Notes under the pieces: generated by a model | What the model was told of the DNA's origin: nothing | The model's input: the letters and a program-made list of their open reading frames with translations, nothing else | Databases searched by the model: none | Assembly: GCA_028583415.1 (NCBI GenBank) | Contig: CM053267.1 | Location: forward strand, 27,762,902 to 27,826,901 | Origin: Protea cynaroides | Lineage: Eukaryota > Streptophyta > Magnoliopsida > Proteales > Proteaceae | DNA: 64,000 nt | Direction of reading: 5' to 3' | Program-made: the position numbers and the translations under genes | Shown: positions 21,171-34,422 of the stretch, piece by piece | Layout of the letters: each line of letters opens with the position of its first letter | Numbering within the stretch: the first letter of the stretch is position 1

Positions 21171-23459
21171 TGTAAGACCCGCACGCCACGAACCAGGTCT
21201 AACCTTACATTTTCGTATCGTAACCGATCTTCCCATCATAATCTACTCAAGTAAACCAATTGTATGAAGAAACCACAAGATAAGGTAAGCAACGAGTCAA
21301 ATTTAGTTGGTGTGGTTGACTGTTTAAGATCCTGTGGAAGCAACCAGTCAAAAACTAAAAACCAAAAAAATTTGGTCATGTGATAGCAGTTTTGAGGGGT
21401 GTGGTCAACCACACTTGAGACCACATGACGTGTGGTCGCATATTTTGGACGTGTGGTAGACAGATTTTGCGACCTCACGTGCGACCACACAATGCTGAAC
21501 AGACTTCGTGTTTAGGAAACTTTCCTAATTTGAGGGGGACTCTTTCTTAATTAAAGTGAGACTCTATATTGAGGTTTTTCCTTTATATAAAGGACGTCCC
21601 TTAGCCTCTCTCATTCTTTTAGAACTTAAATTGAAACCCTAAACCTAAGAGAGAAAGAGAAAGAAAGAGAAGGGGAAGAAGGAGATTTGGAGAAGAAGCT
21701 TGGAGAGGAAGGTTTTGTAGAGAAAAATTCTATCTCTCTACAGCAAGTTTAAGGTATGGACTTGACTCTATGGGGTAGATCAGATAGAATAGGTTCTTTT
21801 CAGGATTGATGTGTTAAATTTGATGTAATGATTTCGGTTATGGAATTTCTAAGAAAAACCATGAGAAAATAGGTTAGGAATAATTGATAATGAGAAACTG
21901 TACATAATGGCCATAGGATAACCATAGGATGAACCTAAGTGATGAGCCGAGGAATCGACTCATGAAGAATTCAGTCGCATGATGTGGTCGCATAAAATGC
22001 AACCACAGGGTTCGACCACACAATATGTGGTCTCATATATTGCGACCACAGGTCCGACCATACGTGCCATAACACGATAACAGCAAGTATATTTTGAGAC
22101 CAAACAAGGTTTTTGACTACTGTAACTTGATAAACTTGAACCCTAACTTAAATACATTAATTGTTTAGGTTCCTAATAGATTCGAAGTGACTTCCAAAGC
22201 TTGGGAAAGGAACAAAGATCGATCAAAGATGAGGGAACAAGACCTAAACTAAATGGATAATAGTAAACTGTTTACTTTATTGAGTCCAATGCCATGATTG
22301 ATTCCATGCTTGTATGCTTGTAATGTGCATCTCACATCTCATCCAATGTTCCTGCTATTACTGTTCATGCATATTTAATTCCGTTTATTTATAACATGAT
22401 GATGATGATGATGCTAGGAATAGGTATGTGAATGTATGTGTGTGGTTGGTGTGTTGGATGCGAGGGAAGCATTAGGGGGAGGACGTGGCATGGTGGTCTT
22501 TGACCTCGTCACCAGACTCTAGCTCTATCTTTACTCAAGTCTTGCCCACTAACATCATCTTATCGCCATTACCTTAGTAGAATTATTACGTAGTAGGGCA
22601 TCAGGGGAGGTGGTCTTGGACCTGTCGGGGGGCCGTAGCTCTATCTCTATGCACGTATTGAGGGATGATGGGGTGAGGCCTTGGATACACTATTTGGCAT
22701 TAGGATTGGTTAGTTGCGAGCCTAGTTTGCATGCCCTCGCCAACAGGGGCTTATGTGTTGGTATGGGTAGGGCATCAGGGGAAGTGTTGGCGGTGTTTGA
22801 TCCTAACACTTTAGCTCTATCTCTATTCCATGGTAGGTGATGTGGGACGACAATGGTGTTTGATCCATTGGGGGGATTCACACACTCGTGTGTAGAGGTG
22901 CAAGGGCCATCAAACCTTTCTATAGTACATTGCGAACTTAAAAACCTGACCAAAGATATGAATTGAATGCATGCATATGTTTGTTGTATTGTTTTGTTTC
23001 ACTCACTGAGCTCAAGTTGGAAAGCTGACCCTCGCACGCGTAATTCTTTTTAGATTTGATGTTGCAGGTGTTACAGTTGAAGATTATATGAATACACCAA
23101 CGTGTGGACACGCAGCGGCTATGGATGTACAAGCTGTGGAGGATGAATATGGCTCATCAAGCTAGTGTTTCAACTATGTTTACACTTAGTGGTTAACTTT
23201 CGTATTGTGATACTTGTAATAAGTATTAATTATGTTTTGGTTACTTGAAGATAACTTGTTAAATATTTAATTATCATTATAAACCCTCAGTTCATTATTA
23301 ATAAGACTTTCTCTATTTGTTTATTTACTCTGATTATTATTGTGAAATATATTTTGGTTTAACATGGTTGGCATAGCTTATACGAGATCCTGGTTTGAAT
23401 CGTTGGGCTATTAACGGTTCATTACACCATTCTAGTTAGTTCAGAATTAGGGTGTAACA
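21171..23459 (+). mobile_element. Element V 3' LTR
   Basis: TGTAAGACCC...GGGTGTAACA, 2289 bp, plus orientation, Y-type subfamily. TATATAAA is followed by GGACGTCC at 21592-21599. GTGGTCGACCAC-type palindrome clusters lie at about 21395-21500 and 21975-22080. The 3' end directly abuts minus-strand pol of element Y. V has no 5' LTR in the window, so it is 5'-truncated. Confidence 0.85.
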
Positions 23460-25430
23460 AGGGAAACATCTGTTGCATTCTGATTCATACATTCCCTGAC
23501 CTTTGTTGATAAAGATGTTTAGTGATAAGGGAATTATCATCCAAAGTAAGTTACGGTTTGATTTGCCTTTTTCTAAATCTTCTTGCACCGCTTTCAGATA
23601 TGGATCTAACAATATTGCTAGTTTTACTTCATCCATCAAATCAGAGACGATCTTTATGCTGTGAACGCAAGCAAGGAACTATTGCCCCTTAAGTTCATCT
23701 ATAAGTTCTTGCTCAATTTGATCATCACGAGTTTCTATTATATGTTGCTCTACTTCTAATCTGAATTTGTTGTTGTGAAACATAAGGCAGCATTTATACT
23801 GGATCCTTCCTCGGACTTTATATTCCCCTTTTGCTCAAGTCCTCAACTACCACATTAGCCTTGCTCTGGTGACCTTAAATATCGCAGTCTTAATACTTCA
23901 GGAGTTCCAACCATTTTCTCTGCCTCTTGTTTAACTCTTTTTGGGTAAAGAGAGAAATAAAACTCTTGTAATCTGATTTAATCTGAAATTCTTCTCTGCA
24001 TAGATAATGTCTTCAAGTCTCGATTGCATAAATCATCATTGGTAACTCTAAGTCATGAGTCAGGTAATTCTTTTCATGTTCCTTCAGTTGTCTTGAAGCA
24101 TAAATAATTACTTGTTCTCCTTGTATCAACACGCATCCCAGACCCAATCCGAAAGCATCAGTATGTAGGGTAAAAGGTTTCCCTGGTGACAGAACGATCA
24201 AGATGGAAGCTGATATCAACATTACTTTTAAAGTCTGGAAACATTCTTCAAAGTGTAAATCCAAATAAACTCCTCTCCCTTCCTAGTTAGCTTGGTAAGA
24301 GGTATTGCGACCCTAGAGTAGTCATCTATAAATCGTCTATAATAACCAGCTAAACCCAAGAAACTTTTGATCTTTGCAATGTTCTTTAGGTGTCCACACG
24401 ATTACTTTTATCTTAATAGGGTCCACCTTTATTACTTTTTGATGATGCTGCGTGATCCAAGAAGATCACTTTATTTAATCAAGTCTCATATTTCTTGGAC
24501 TTGGCATAATGCTTCTCCCTTCTCAGCTGTTGTGAAGCTGTTCTAAAATTCGTTATAGAACTTTCTTCGTCTTTGGAATAAACCAATATATAGTCTACAA
24601 AACTATGACTGACGTGTCCTATACATCATGGAATATCCGGTTCATAAGTTCTATAAAAGATGTAAGGGCATTGGTTAATCTAATAACATAACCAGGGACT
24701 CATAAAGCTCATTCCTGATTTTAAAAACTATCTTCGGAATATCACTTTCCAAATTCTTCAGCTGATGATATCTTGATTGAAGATCAATCTTAGAAAATAC
24801 CTTTGCTCCTTGCAACTATTTAAACAAGTCATCGATCTGAGGTAGTGGATATCGGTTCTTGATCATGAGCTTGTTCAATTCTCGGTAGTCTATACACAGA
24901 CGAACATTACCATCTTTCTTCTTTATGGGCCACACTAATGCTTCCCAGGTGGTATACTGGACTGGATTAAACCTTAGTCTAATAACTCTTGTAGTTGAGT
25001 CTTCAGTTCCTTCAATTCTATAAGAGCTATTCTATAGGGTGCCTTAGACATAGGTGTCGACCCTAGTAATAAGTTAACAACGAACTCGGTCATACGGTCA
25101 GGTGACAACCCAAGTAAGTCTCTTGGAAACATATCAGGGAATTTATGTATCACATCAATATCTTCCTTTTGTAGTGTTTCTTTAGTAATGTCCACCATAA
25201 ATACCATATATCCAACTCTTTTCCTTTCAAGGCATCTCTTCACCTTTAGTGCAGAGATGATAAGCTTCTACTTCCTAGGCAATTATGTACCGTCTTTATT
25301 TTTAAATGATAACCTCTTCTATGTACAGAACAACTTTGTAGAGTGTTGAGACAACCAGTCTATGCCCAAGAAGACGTCGAAGTCTATCATCTCAAGTAGA
25401 ACTAGGTTGCATCTCAATTATGTCCATCCA
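23460..25430 (-). pseudogene. Element Y protease-RT-RNase H-integrase start, heavily decayed
   Basis: Minus-strand pol fragments run in order. A protease-RT linker ('PMSKAPYRIALIELKELK') lies at about 25000-25060 and decayed RT at 24400-24990. RNase H ('LHTDAFGLGLGCVLIQGEQV') lies at 24013-24264, and the pre-integrase linker ('MMDEVKLAILLDPYLKAVQ') at about 23580-23639. It is much more damaged than X or Z. Its integrase end overlaps in homology by about 70 bp with the integrase piece at 4513-4923, so the two may not be one simply interrupted copy. Confidence 0.75.
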
Positions 25431-26690
25431 TACGATTCGAACATTCTTCATAACACTCACCTATGCAATATTTAGTCCAAAAGGGCTTAAACTAGCAAAA
25501 TCTGGTTTAAAGTTCATAAGAGCTTGTCTTGTTCCTTCATATCTTATGATTTTTCAAAGACTAACGCCAATAATCTCATATCCCAAAAAGCTCATTAGCT
25601 TACACCTCTTTTATTATTGTTATTCTACCCTGATCTCTCTATCATATACCTCGAAAAGTATCTTATGATTGTTACTCACTTCATATCCCAAGTTTACCTA
25701 TAAGCATTAGGGTATATGCTTATAATTTCATTAATTCTATCAAACTTTCTTGGTCTTTACTTAATCATTTCATTTAACATTGGACATAACTCAGTATTAC
25801 TTGTATTAATTCAAATATTATCAATGCCACCATTTTTTATTTCTTATTTGCATCCACTCTTAGATATGCCTTTAGAAATCTTCTTCCTTGTCAAATTTCA
25901 TACCGATATACCCATCTTTAATTCTATTCGAGTGCTATCTACTATTTACTAGCTGCTCTTGAAAGTTTTTACTTCTTTCTCATGCACTCTTTTACAGACC
26001 ATGACTCATATCCATCCATCTAGCAATCTCAAAACAGATCCTCGATTACTTCATCTGAGGTTCCTTGGCTATAGAATCTAATCTGGATTTAATCACTTCC
26101 TTCCAATAATTCCCTTATTAAATAAGCATCTTATCCACCAAGGTTGCGAATGTAAGAATCAAAATATTTATCCAAAAGCAATTCATTTTCTTCTTCCAAT
26201 TTCAGTTTTGAACACTTGTTTTATCTAGTGAATTCAGGTTTAAAGGATCAGGAGTAAATCTATGGTAATCCAACCGGCATCCAAAGGTCGTTAAGTTGCA
26301 CGGTGGTTTGAATACATGGAAATAGAGGTTCTACAGCTCTTAACCTCATGGTTATAAGTTCTATCAAGTATATAATGCCATTGGTCGAGGCACTACGGGA
26401 GTAAATCTGGAGAAAGTTTTGGTACATCAATAAATCAGGTATAAATCAAAAAGATGTACTCTCAACATGATTAAACCTTTAACTATTCATTCAGTTTATA
26501 TCTCTATTCATGTTGTCGACTATGAGAGTAGCTTAGATTGGTAGTATCAGGACAAATACTAAAGAAACGATATCTATAACTCCAATTAACAGATTGAATC
26601 GATAAGGTATCCTGTCAAGGCACGAGAATTTAAAATCAGGTATGTGCATCCTCTATAATCATAAGAGTAAGTCAATGATGCACTGCATCC
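25431..26690. other. Element Y interior, no recognisable feature
   Basis: By position this should hold protease and the C-terminal half of gag, but I recognise no motif on either strand. It is AT-rich with short random ORFs only, and may be extremely decayed or replaced DNA. Confidence 0.4.
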
Positions 26691-27240
26691 TATATAAACC
26701 TCTCTAGTTATATGGCCACAATAGATTTGATCCTTTGCTGAAAATGTATGAGGCTACATTGTCAGAAAATATTCTTCAACCCTTGTCGGATCATTCTATC
26801 ATGATGCAGCTATCCCAAACATCGATGGCTGATCAGGGTAACCACCTTGATACACTGCTTGTTGTGCACCAAGCTTTTACACTGGGGTGTGCATTACTGG
26901 GACCTATGGTATGGTAGGCACTGTGTTACGGCTAACATGTGTTGGAGGTACAGTGTTATTAGCAATCGGTACCATACTTGGTTTGACCCGAAGGTGTTGG
27001 TATAGCATTAGCAACAAGGATAATGATTTCCATGGCAACTTGCATGGTCGGTCTCATATGTTATTGCTCTTACATTTTGTCAGGCTAAGTTTATTACAAC
27101 CGTAGCCAAGGCACTTAGTAGTCCAGGTAGATTGGTTGGAGTGGTCTGGTGGTTCACCTCCTTTGATTTGCTCCAATCTGATTATCATTATTTAACAACT
27201 ACTCAGTTGAGTTTTCATTACCCGTTCTCGAACCAGATAG
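26691..27240 (-). pseudogene. Element Y gag remnant
   Basis: Short stretches align by eye with the Pro/Gln-rich N-terminal part of the X gag region (15140-15480), for example the 'ggccacaatagatttgatc' stretch against X 'ggccatagtggatcagacgg'. No open frame remains. Confidence 0.45.
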
Positions 27241-27345
27241 TGGTGGGGTCAAGTTGCAACTTCTTCTTAATGCTCAGTGGGTAATGGATCAACATGTGAT
27301 GGATCTCACTCTGAGTCTCCACGTCACCCAAGAGTCTTGCTTTAT
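27241..27345 (+). pseudogene. Element Y antisense-gene remnant (C-terminal coiled coil)
   Basis: The plus-strand frame reads 'LLLNAQWVMDQHVMDLTLSL' followed by 'HVTQES'. It aligns with the C-terminal ends of the antisense proteins of X ('GLTASLQMTQTQ') and Z ('LARSLRVTQEQ'). It sits at the same place, between PBS and gag. The rest of the gene appears deleted, joining gag directly to this tail. Confidence 0.6.
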
Positions 27346-27813
27346 CTTCTTTTATAGTTACTCTTATTTTTGGTGTATGGCCATTGTTCTCCTATCTCTA
27401 TTGGATTTAGCCCGAGATCTTTTCCTTTATCTCTACAATGATTTAGGCATTATTAGCCATTTATCTTTTTCCTCTGTCATACATCGAGTTTCACATCTTG
27501 TGAGTACTAACTCGGTCTTTTAATTTTCTGCTTTATAGATGCTCCCTTCTTGCTACTGTACTATATCCTTTGTATACTTAGACAACTGCCCGACTTATAG
27601 ATCGTACCCTATATTATTTGTTTATCAGGATACATTTAGATTTTCTTTTTCTGTCTGTGTATATATATATGGTTCCACCTTTTATATGTACATTAAGTTC
27701 TGTCTCAACCAACACAGGAGCTTATGGTGTTTTTGTATTAAAGCTTTTAATTTATCCTAACTCAGTTATGGACTCTAGTGGAAGTATTCAAGTTTGATTG
27801 GCAAGGCCTAAGA

Positions 27814-27825
27814 GCATTGATATCA
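27814..27825 (-). other. Primer binding site (decayed), element Y
   Basis: The minus strand reads TGATATCAATGC three bases after the LTR, a mutated TGGTATCAGAGC. Confidence 0.75.
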
Positions 27826-27828
27826 AGT

Positions 27829-30175
27829 TGTCACACCACAATCCTGGACTAACCAGTGGTGTGATGAACCATCATGAGAACCAACGATTCAAACTAGGAT
27901 CTCGTATATGCTATGCCAACCATGTTAAACCAAAACACATTCCAAATAATAATCAGAGTAAATAAATAAATAGCAGAAGTCTTATTAATAATGAACTGAA
28001 AGTCTACAGTCATAATTTAAATATTTAACAAGTTATCTTCAAATAACCAAAACATAATTAATACTGATTACAAGTATCACAATACGAAAGTTAATCACTA
28101 AGCGTAAACATAGTTGAAATACTAGTTTGACAAGCCATATTCGTCCTCCACAGCTTGCACATCCATAGCCGCTGCATGTCCATACGTTGGCGTATTCATA
28201 TAATCTTCAAATGTAACACTTGTAACATCAGACTCTAAAAAGAATTGCGTGCGCGAGGGTCAACTCTCCAACTTGAACTCAATAAGTAAACAAAACAATG
28301 CAACAAACATATGCATGCATTCAATTCATATCTTTAGTCTGATTTTTAAGTTTGTAATGTGTTATAGAAAGGTTTGGTGGCCCTTGCTCTTCTATACACG
28401 AGTGTGTAAATCTATCCAATGGATCAAATACCATTGTCATCCCACATGCATCCACCATGGAACAGAGATAGAGCTAAAGTGTCCAGATTAAACACCACCA
28501 ACACTTTCCCTGATGCTCTACCCATACCAACACATAAGCCCCTACTAGCGAGGGCTTGCAAATGGGGCTCGCAACTAACCAATCCTAATGCCAAACAGTA
28601 TATCCAAGGCCTCACCCCAGCATCCCTCAATACATCCATTGAAATAAATCTATGGCCCCTCGGCAGAGTCAGAGACCACACAGTCCGATATCACCTCCCC
28701 TGATGCCCTACGACCTAATAGTTCTGCTAAGGTAATGGCGATACGACGATGTTAATGGGCAAGACTTGAGTAGAGATAGAGCTAAAGTATGGTGACGAGG
28801 TCAAAGACCACCATGCCACGTCCTCCTCCTGATGCTCCACTCGCATCCAACACACCAACCACACACATACATTCACATGTTTATTCCTAGCATCATCATC
28901 ATCATCATGTTATAAATAAATAGAATTAAATATGCATGAACAGTAATAGTAGGAACATTGGATGACATGTGAAATGCACATTACAAGCATACATGGAATC
29001 AATCATGGCATTGAACTCAATAAAGTAAAGTTTGTTATTAACCAATTAGTTTAGGTCTTGTTCCCTCACCTATGATCGATCTTTGTTCCTCTCCCAAGCT
29101 TTGGAAGTCACTTCGAATCTATTAGGAACCTAAACAATTAAGGTATTTAAGTTAGGGTTCAAGTTTACCAAGTTACAGTAGTCAGAAACCTTGTTTGGTT
29201 TAAAATATACTTGTTGTTATCGTGTTATCGCACGTGTGGCCGGACCTGTGGTCTCAATATATGAGGCCACATACTGTGTGGTCGAACCCTATGGTCGCAT
29301 TTTATGTGACCACACCTTTCCTAGGAACTTCCCGAATAGCTGTGGTCGACCACAGGCTGCGACTACATGATGTTTGGTCAATTTTTCATCTCAATCTGAA
29401 TTCTTCATGAGTCGATTCCTCGGCTCATCACTTAGGTTCATCCTATGGTTATCCTATGGCCATTATGTACAGTTTCTCATTATCAATTATTCTTAACCTA
29501 TTTTCTCATGGTTTTTCATAGAAATTTCATAACCGAAATCATTACATCAGATTTCACACATCAATCTTGAAAATAACCTATTTTATCTGATCTACCACAT
29601 TGAGTCAAGTCCATACCTTAAGCTTGCTGTAGAGAGATAGAACTTTTCTCTACAAAACCTTCCTCTCCAAGCTTCTTATCCAAATCTCCTTCTTCCCCTT
29701 CTCTTCCTTTCTCTTTCTCTCTTAGGTTTTGGGTTTCAATTTGAGTTCCAAAAGAGTGAGAGTGGCTAAAGGACGTCCTTTATATAGAGGGAAAACCTCC
29801 ATATAGAGTCCCACTTTAATTAGAAAAGAGTCCCACTTAAATTAGGAAAGTTTCCTAAACACGGAGTCTGTTCAGCATCGTGTGGTCGCACGTGGGGTCG
29901 CAGAATCCATCGACCACACGTCATGTGGTCTCATGTGTGGTCGACAACACCCCTCAAAACTGCCTCCACATGACCAAAATCTGGTTTTTAGTTTTTGACT
30001 GATTGCTTCCACACGTTCTTAAACAGTCAAGCACACCAACTAAATTTGACTCGTTGCTTACCTTATCTTGTGGTTTCTTCATACAATTGGTTAACTTAAG
30101 CCAATTATGATGGGAAGACCGGTCACGATACAAGAATGTTAGGTTAGACCTAGTTCGTGGCGTACGGGTCTTACA
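27829..30175 (-). mobile_element. Element Y 5' LTR
   Basis: TGTCACACC...GGGTCTTACA, 2347 bp. The minus-strand TATATAAAG precedes GGACGTCC (29771-29778). A perfect 14-bp palindrome TGTGGTCGACCACA lies at 29341-29354, with further copies at about 29220-29300 and 29880-29945. On its outer side W pol resumes at 30176 with CAAGA, the expected right TSD of Y; the left TSD lies outside the window. Confidence 0.85.
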
Positions 30176-30708
30176 CAAGATAGCAGCTATAGTAGGATGG
30201 GAAGCACCGAAGTCAGTTGCTGAGGTTCGAAGCTTCCTTGGATTGGTTGATTTTTATAGAAGATTTATGGAAGACTACTCAAAGATTACCGTTCTACTCA
30301 CCAGGCTAACCAAGAAGAGAGAGAAATTCATATGGACGGACGAGTGTGAGAAGTGCTTTCAGACTCTTAAGTCAAGATTAGCCTCTGCACCTATCTTGAC
30401 GATCCTAGCACCAGGCTTGTCAATCACTCTATATATGGAAGCATCAGGGGTGGGACTGGGATGTGTTTTGATGCAAGGAGAAAAGGTGATTGTCTACACT
30501 TCAAGATAGTTGAAAGAGCATGAGAAGAACTATCCTACACATGATCTGGAATTTGCAGCGGTTATTCATGCAATCAAGACTTAGAGGCATTACTTGTATG
30601 GTGAAAAGTTTCAAATCAAGTCCGACCATAAGAGTTTGACTTACCTTTTCACTCAGAAAGACCTGAATATAAAGCAGAGGAGATGGCTGGAGCTGTTGAA
30701 AGACTATG
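30176..30708 (+). pseudogene. Element W RT end and RNase H fragment
   Basis: The plus-strand frame runs from 'AAIVGWEAPKSVAEVRSFLG' (RT connection) through 'LYMEASGVGLGCVLMQGEKV' (RNase H) to 'LKDY', with a few stops (for example at 30508 and 30583). In the RNase H motif Asp of 'DASG' is Glu. It is cut on the left by Y and on the right by Z, and continues at 46956. Confidence 0.85.
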
Positions 30709-32921
30709 TGTCACACCCCAATTCCGACTGAACCAGAAGTATGAGTGAACCGTCACTAAACCACGGTTCACACCAGGATCTCAATAAGATCGTGTCCACT
30801 CATACAAACCATTGCACATAACCACAATCAGAATATAATAAATACAGCGGAAGTCTTAAATAAAATGAACTGAGTGATCTATTGATAAATTTAAATAAAA
30901 TATCTATTTATTCTCCACTCCAAAAACGTAAATAATATCCTTACATCAATTTGTAAATCCAACTGAAAATAAATAAAACAATTCAAATAAACACCCTAGA
31001 GATACAAGCAGAAAGGGCACTCGCATGAAGCACCATGCTCGTCCTCTCCTGCTTGCACATCCAAAGCAGCCACGCCTCCGTACACTGGAGCGTTCATGTA
31101 ATCCTCCACCGAATAACCTGCATCAACATCTAAAAACATGTATATATACAAGGGTAAGCTCACAACTTAGCTCAGTAAGACAATCAGACAATGCAACATT
31201 CATATGCATGAGTAACATTCACATTATGGTCTAGTATAAGTTTGCAATGTGCTATAGAAAGGATTGGCGGCCACCGCACCTCTATACACGAGTGTGTGAA
31301 ACCACCCAATGGATCAAACACCACTACCGTCCCACATGCACCCACCACGGAATAGAGATAGAGCTAAGGCATCCGGATCAAACACCGCCAACACCTCCCC
31401 TGATACTCTACCCATACCAACACGTAAGCCCCTATTGGCGAGGGCTTACAAACTGGGCTCGCAACTAACCAATCTTATATGTCATCACAGTAGGTCCTAT
31501 CCTAGCACGGCTCCCTACGGCATAGTGATAGAGCTAGAGTCTACTGGCCAGGCCGGAGACCACAGTGCCACTTCCTTCCGTTGATACCCTACCCGCACCA
31601 AGCATGCTAAGACAGAACGATACGAAAGGTGCTAGTGTGAGGAATGATCCCAGACCTTCAGTCCTTCCCATTCCATACACCAACGAAAACAATCACATGC
31701 CTAACAGTCACAACCTAGCATAGAAAGTATGCATGAACAATAATAATAACTGAAAATAAAGGATGGCATGCGAGAATGCACAAACATCACTCCATAGAAT
31801 CATGGTTATTAACAACGATTTACTGTTTATTAATTTATTAGGGTTTATGTTCGATTCCCTTACCAGATGCTTGTTGATAGCTTGCTCCACGTTACAAGGT
31901 CTAAACGTGCTATCACAAGGTCCTACACAATGTGATATTTTAATTAGAATAGTTTTTCTTAGGTTTGCGTTGGTCGGAAACCAACAAGGTCAAAACACAT
32001 CTCACAAAGCTGACGGATCACAGTATCGGTCGCAGCACTGTGGGGAAACCTACGATCGGTATGGTCGACCGGTCCCCACTGACCAGTCCCCGGGAGGTAC
32101 TGATCGCATGGGGTGCGACCGGTATGGTCGACCAGTATGTCTCTGGAAGACAATACGTCCAGTTTCTCGACTTTCATCAATCATCCCCTATTGATCCTAG
32201 GGTTTCTCCTACACATTCTAGGTCTGAGCATTGAGTCAGAGTTGTTTCCAACTCCATTCAAGTCCTAGTTCCGATGGTCTTCATCCTAGAACTTGAATCT
32301 AGGGTTTACCAACTAGATTAGGGTTTGACGACAAACATGGTTTAGATCAATACCTGCTTTGCATGGTATTGATCCAATCACAACCAATCATTCTAGAGTT
32401 CATAATGTAGATGAAGGTTTGAGCACTTACCATTGACTCGCGGTAACTTGTTCTTTGTCGAACGACAATGGCGGCTCTTCCTTCTCCTCCTTCCTCAATC
32501 TCTTTCTCCTCTCTAGGGTTTGTAAGGATCAATGAAAGGGATTTTAGGAGTTTTAAGGGTCCTTATATAGACTAGGATTAGGTTTAGGAAGCCTCCTAAC
32601 ATTAGGAAAGTCCTTCGATTTGAAATTTAGAAAGTGGGACCCGTAGAGATCCGTTTTCGAATTTAAGTGGTCTACTACGCAGGCCATACCGGTCGACCGG
32701 TACCAAGACCGGTACCATCGATCGGTATGAAGTATATCATACTTAAATTGATCTGTTTCGTACCTATTTGTCATTCGCTCGTCCCGTCTGGCCCGGTGAT
32801 GATTCGAAGACCTGTGACGACATAAATTCAAGGTTTAGATCGGGTTCATGGAGTGCGGGTCTTACAACTCCCCTACCCTTAAAAGAAATTTCATCCCCAA
32901 AATTTGCATGTAGGTTTCACA
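30709..32921 (-). mobile_element. Element Z 3' LTR
   Basis: It starts TGTCACACCCC and ends TTTCACA, 2213 bp. The end lies 56 bp beyond the usual family end GGGTCTTACA, because a copy of the PPT region is now inside the LTR; the 5' LTR shows the same extension. Palindrome clusters lie at about 31990-32160 and 32660-32735, including a perfect 16-mer TACCGGTCGACCGGTA at 32687-32702. Confidence 0.85.
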
Positions 32922-34422
32922 ACTCCCCCACCCTTAAAAGAAATTTTGGCGTCAAAATTTGAACATACCTTGGTCGTTAAAAAGGTTAGGGTATTCCTTT
33001 CTCATTGCTTTCTCTTCCTGCCAAGTAATTTCTTCTACATCTTGGCTTTTCCAATGTACCTTCACATAGTGGATATCCTTGCTTCAAAGATGTTGTACCT
33101 TTCAGCTTGTGAGCATCACAGGTACCACTTCAAATGTTAAGTCCTTTGTCAAGTCTGGTCGGTCTGCTGTCAAGATGTGCGATGGAACCCTGACATACTT
33201 CTTCAATAATGATACATGGAACACATCATGAACACTTGACATGGATTGTGGTAGAGCCAGTTGATATGCCACATTACCACGTCTGGTCAAAATCTCGTAT
33301 GGTCCCACGTACCTGGGGCATAGCTTTCCTTTCTTAGCAAACCGTTTCAGACCTCACACAGGTGATATCTTCAAGAATACCTTGTCACCCACTGCAAACT
33401 CCAGATCGCGACATCAGTTATCCGCATAGTGCTTTTGTCGAACTTGAATTGTTCTCACTCTTTCTTTAATCTGATCAATCACTCGATAAGTTTCTTCGAC
33501 GAGCTCCGGTCCTACAATTCTTCTTTCCTACCTCATTCCATAACAGAGGTGTACGACATTTCTTCCGATAGAGCGCCTCATATGGAGCCATTTGGATTGT
33601 AGCATGGTAACTATTGTTATAAGCAAACTCGATGAGCGATAGCTTCTCGTCCCAAGCTCCTTTGAAATCAAGGGCCCATGCTCGGAGCATATCTTCTAGA
33701 ATTTGAATAGTTCTTTCTGACTGCCCGTCCGTCTGAGGGTGAAAAGTTGTACTAAACTTCAACTTGGTTCCCATAGCTTTCTGTAATCCTTCTCAAAACT
33801 TTAATGTAAAACGGGGATCTCGGTCAGATACTATACTCTCTGGGATGCCATGAAGTCTAACTATATTATCCACATATAGCTTCGCCAGCTTGTCCATGGT
33901 ATACTGAGGTCTGACCGCAATGAATCAAACTGTCTTGGTAAGTTGAACGACTATAACCCATACTGCATCCACTGACCTTGGTGTCAAAGGTAGGCCAGTG
34001 ATGAAATCCATTGTGATACAATCCCACTTCCATGCTGGTTTTGGTAGTGGTTGTAACAAACCTGTGGGTCTCTGCCTTTCTAGTTTAACTTGTTGACAAT
34101 TCAGACATTGGAATACGAATCGAGCTATATCCGCTTTCATACCCCTCCACCAGTATAATCTTCTTAAATCATGGTATATTTTGGTGCTTCTTGGATGTAC
34201 CGAATATGGGGTGTAAGGAGCTTCTATCATAACTCTATCTCTGATATTTGAGTTCTCACTCTTAGGTATACATAATCGTCCACGATACCTGAGTACCTTG
34301 TCTAAATCCAAGGTGAAATCAGGTTTGTTTTTACCCTTCTCTAGATCTTATTGCACAGTCTTGAGGTGTGGATCATGTAGGATTGCTACTTTGACTTCAT
34401 CTATTAGATCCGATGAGATCTT
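32922..34422 (-). pseudogene. Element Z integrase with chromodomain-like end
   Basis: The PPT complement 'actcccccaccctt' abuts the LTR. The frame then gives the conserved pol tail and GPY/F region ('GPYEILTRRGNVAYQLALP', 33240-33308). The core C-terminal half follows ('TFHPQTDGQSERTIQIL', 'LIEFAYNNSYHATIQMAP', 33475-33774). The H2C2 region and core start lie at 33925-34311 ('FQCLNCQQVKLERQRPTGL', 'TMDFITGLPLTPR'). Several frameshifts and stops are present; most replace Gln, Trp or Arg. Confidence 0.85.

Noticed and set aside
22610..22840. Plus-strand ORF in V LTR
   Set aside because: It sits entirely inside the LTR, is not conserved in reading frame in the other LTRs and matches no family.
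28419..28703. ORF beginning MDQIPLSSHMH..., repeated at about 31309 and 45320
   Set aside because: It recurs only because it lies in the repeated LTR. Its frame is not kept between subfamilies and the sequence matches LTR regulatory repeats.
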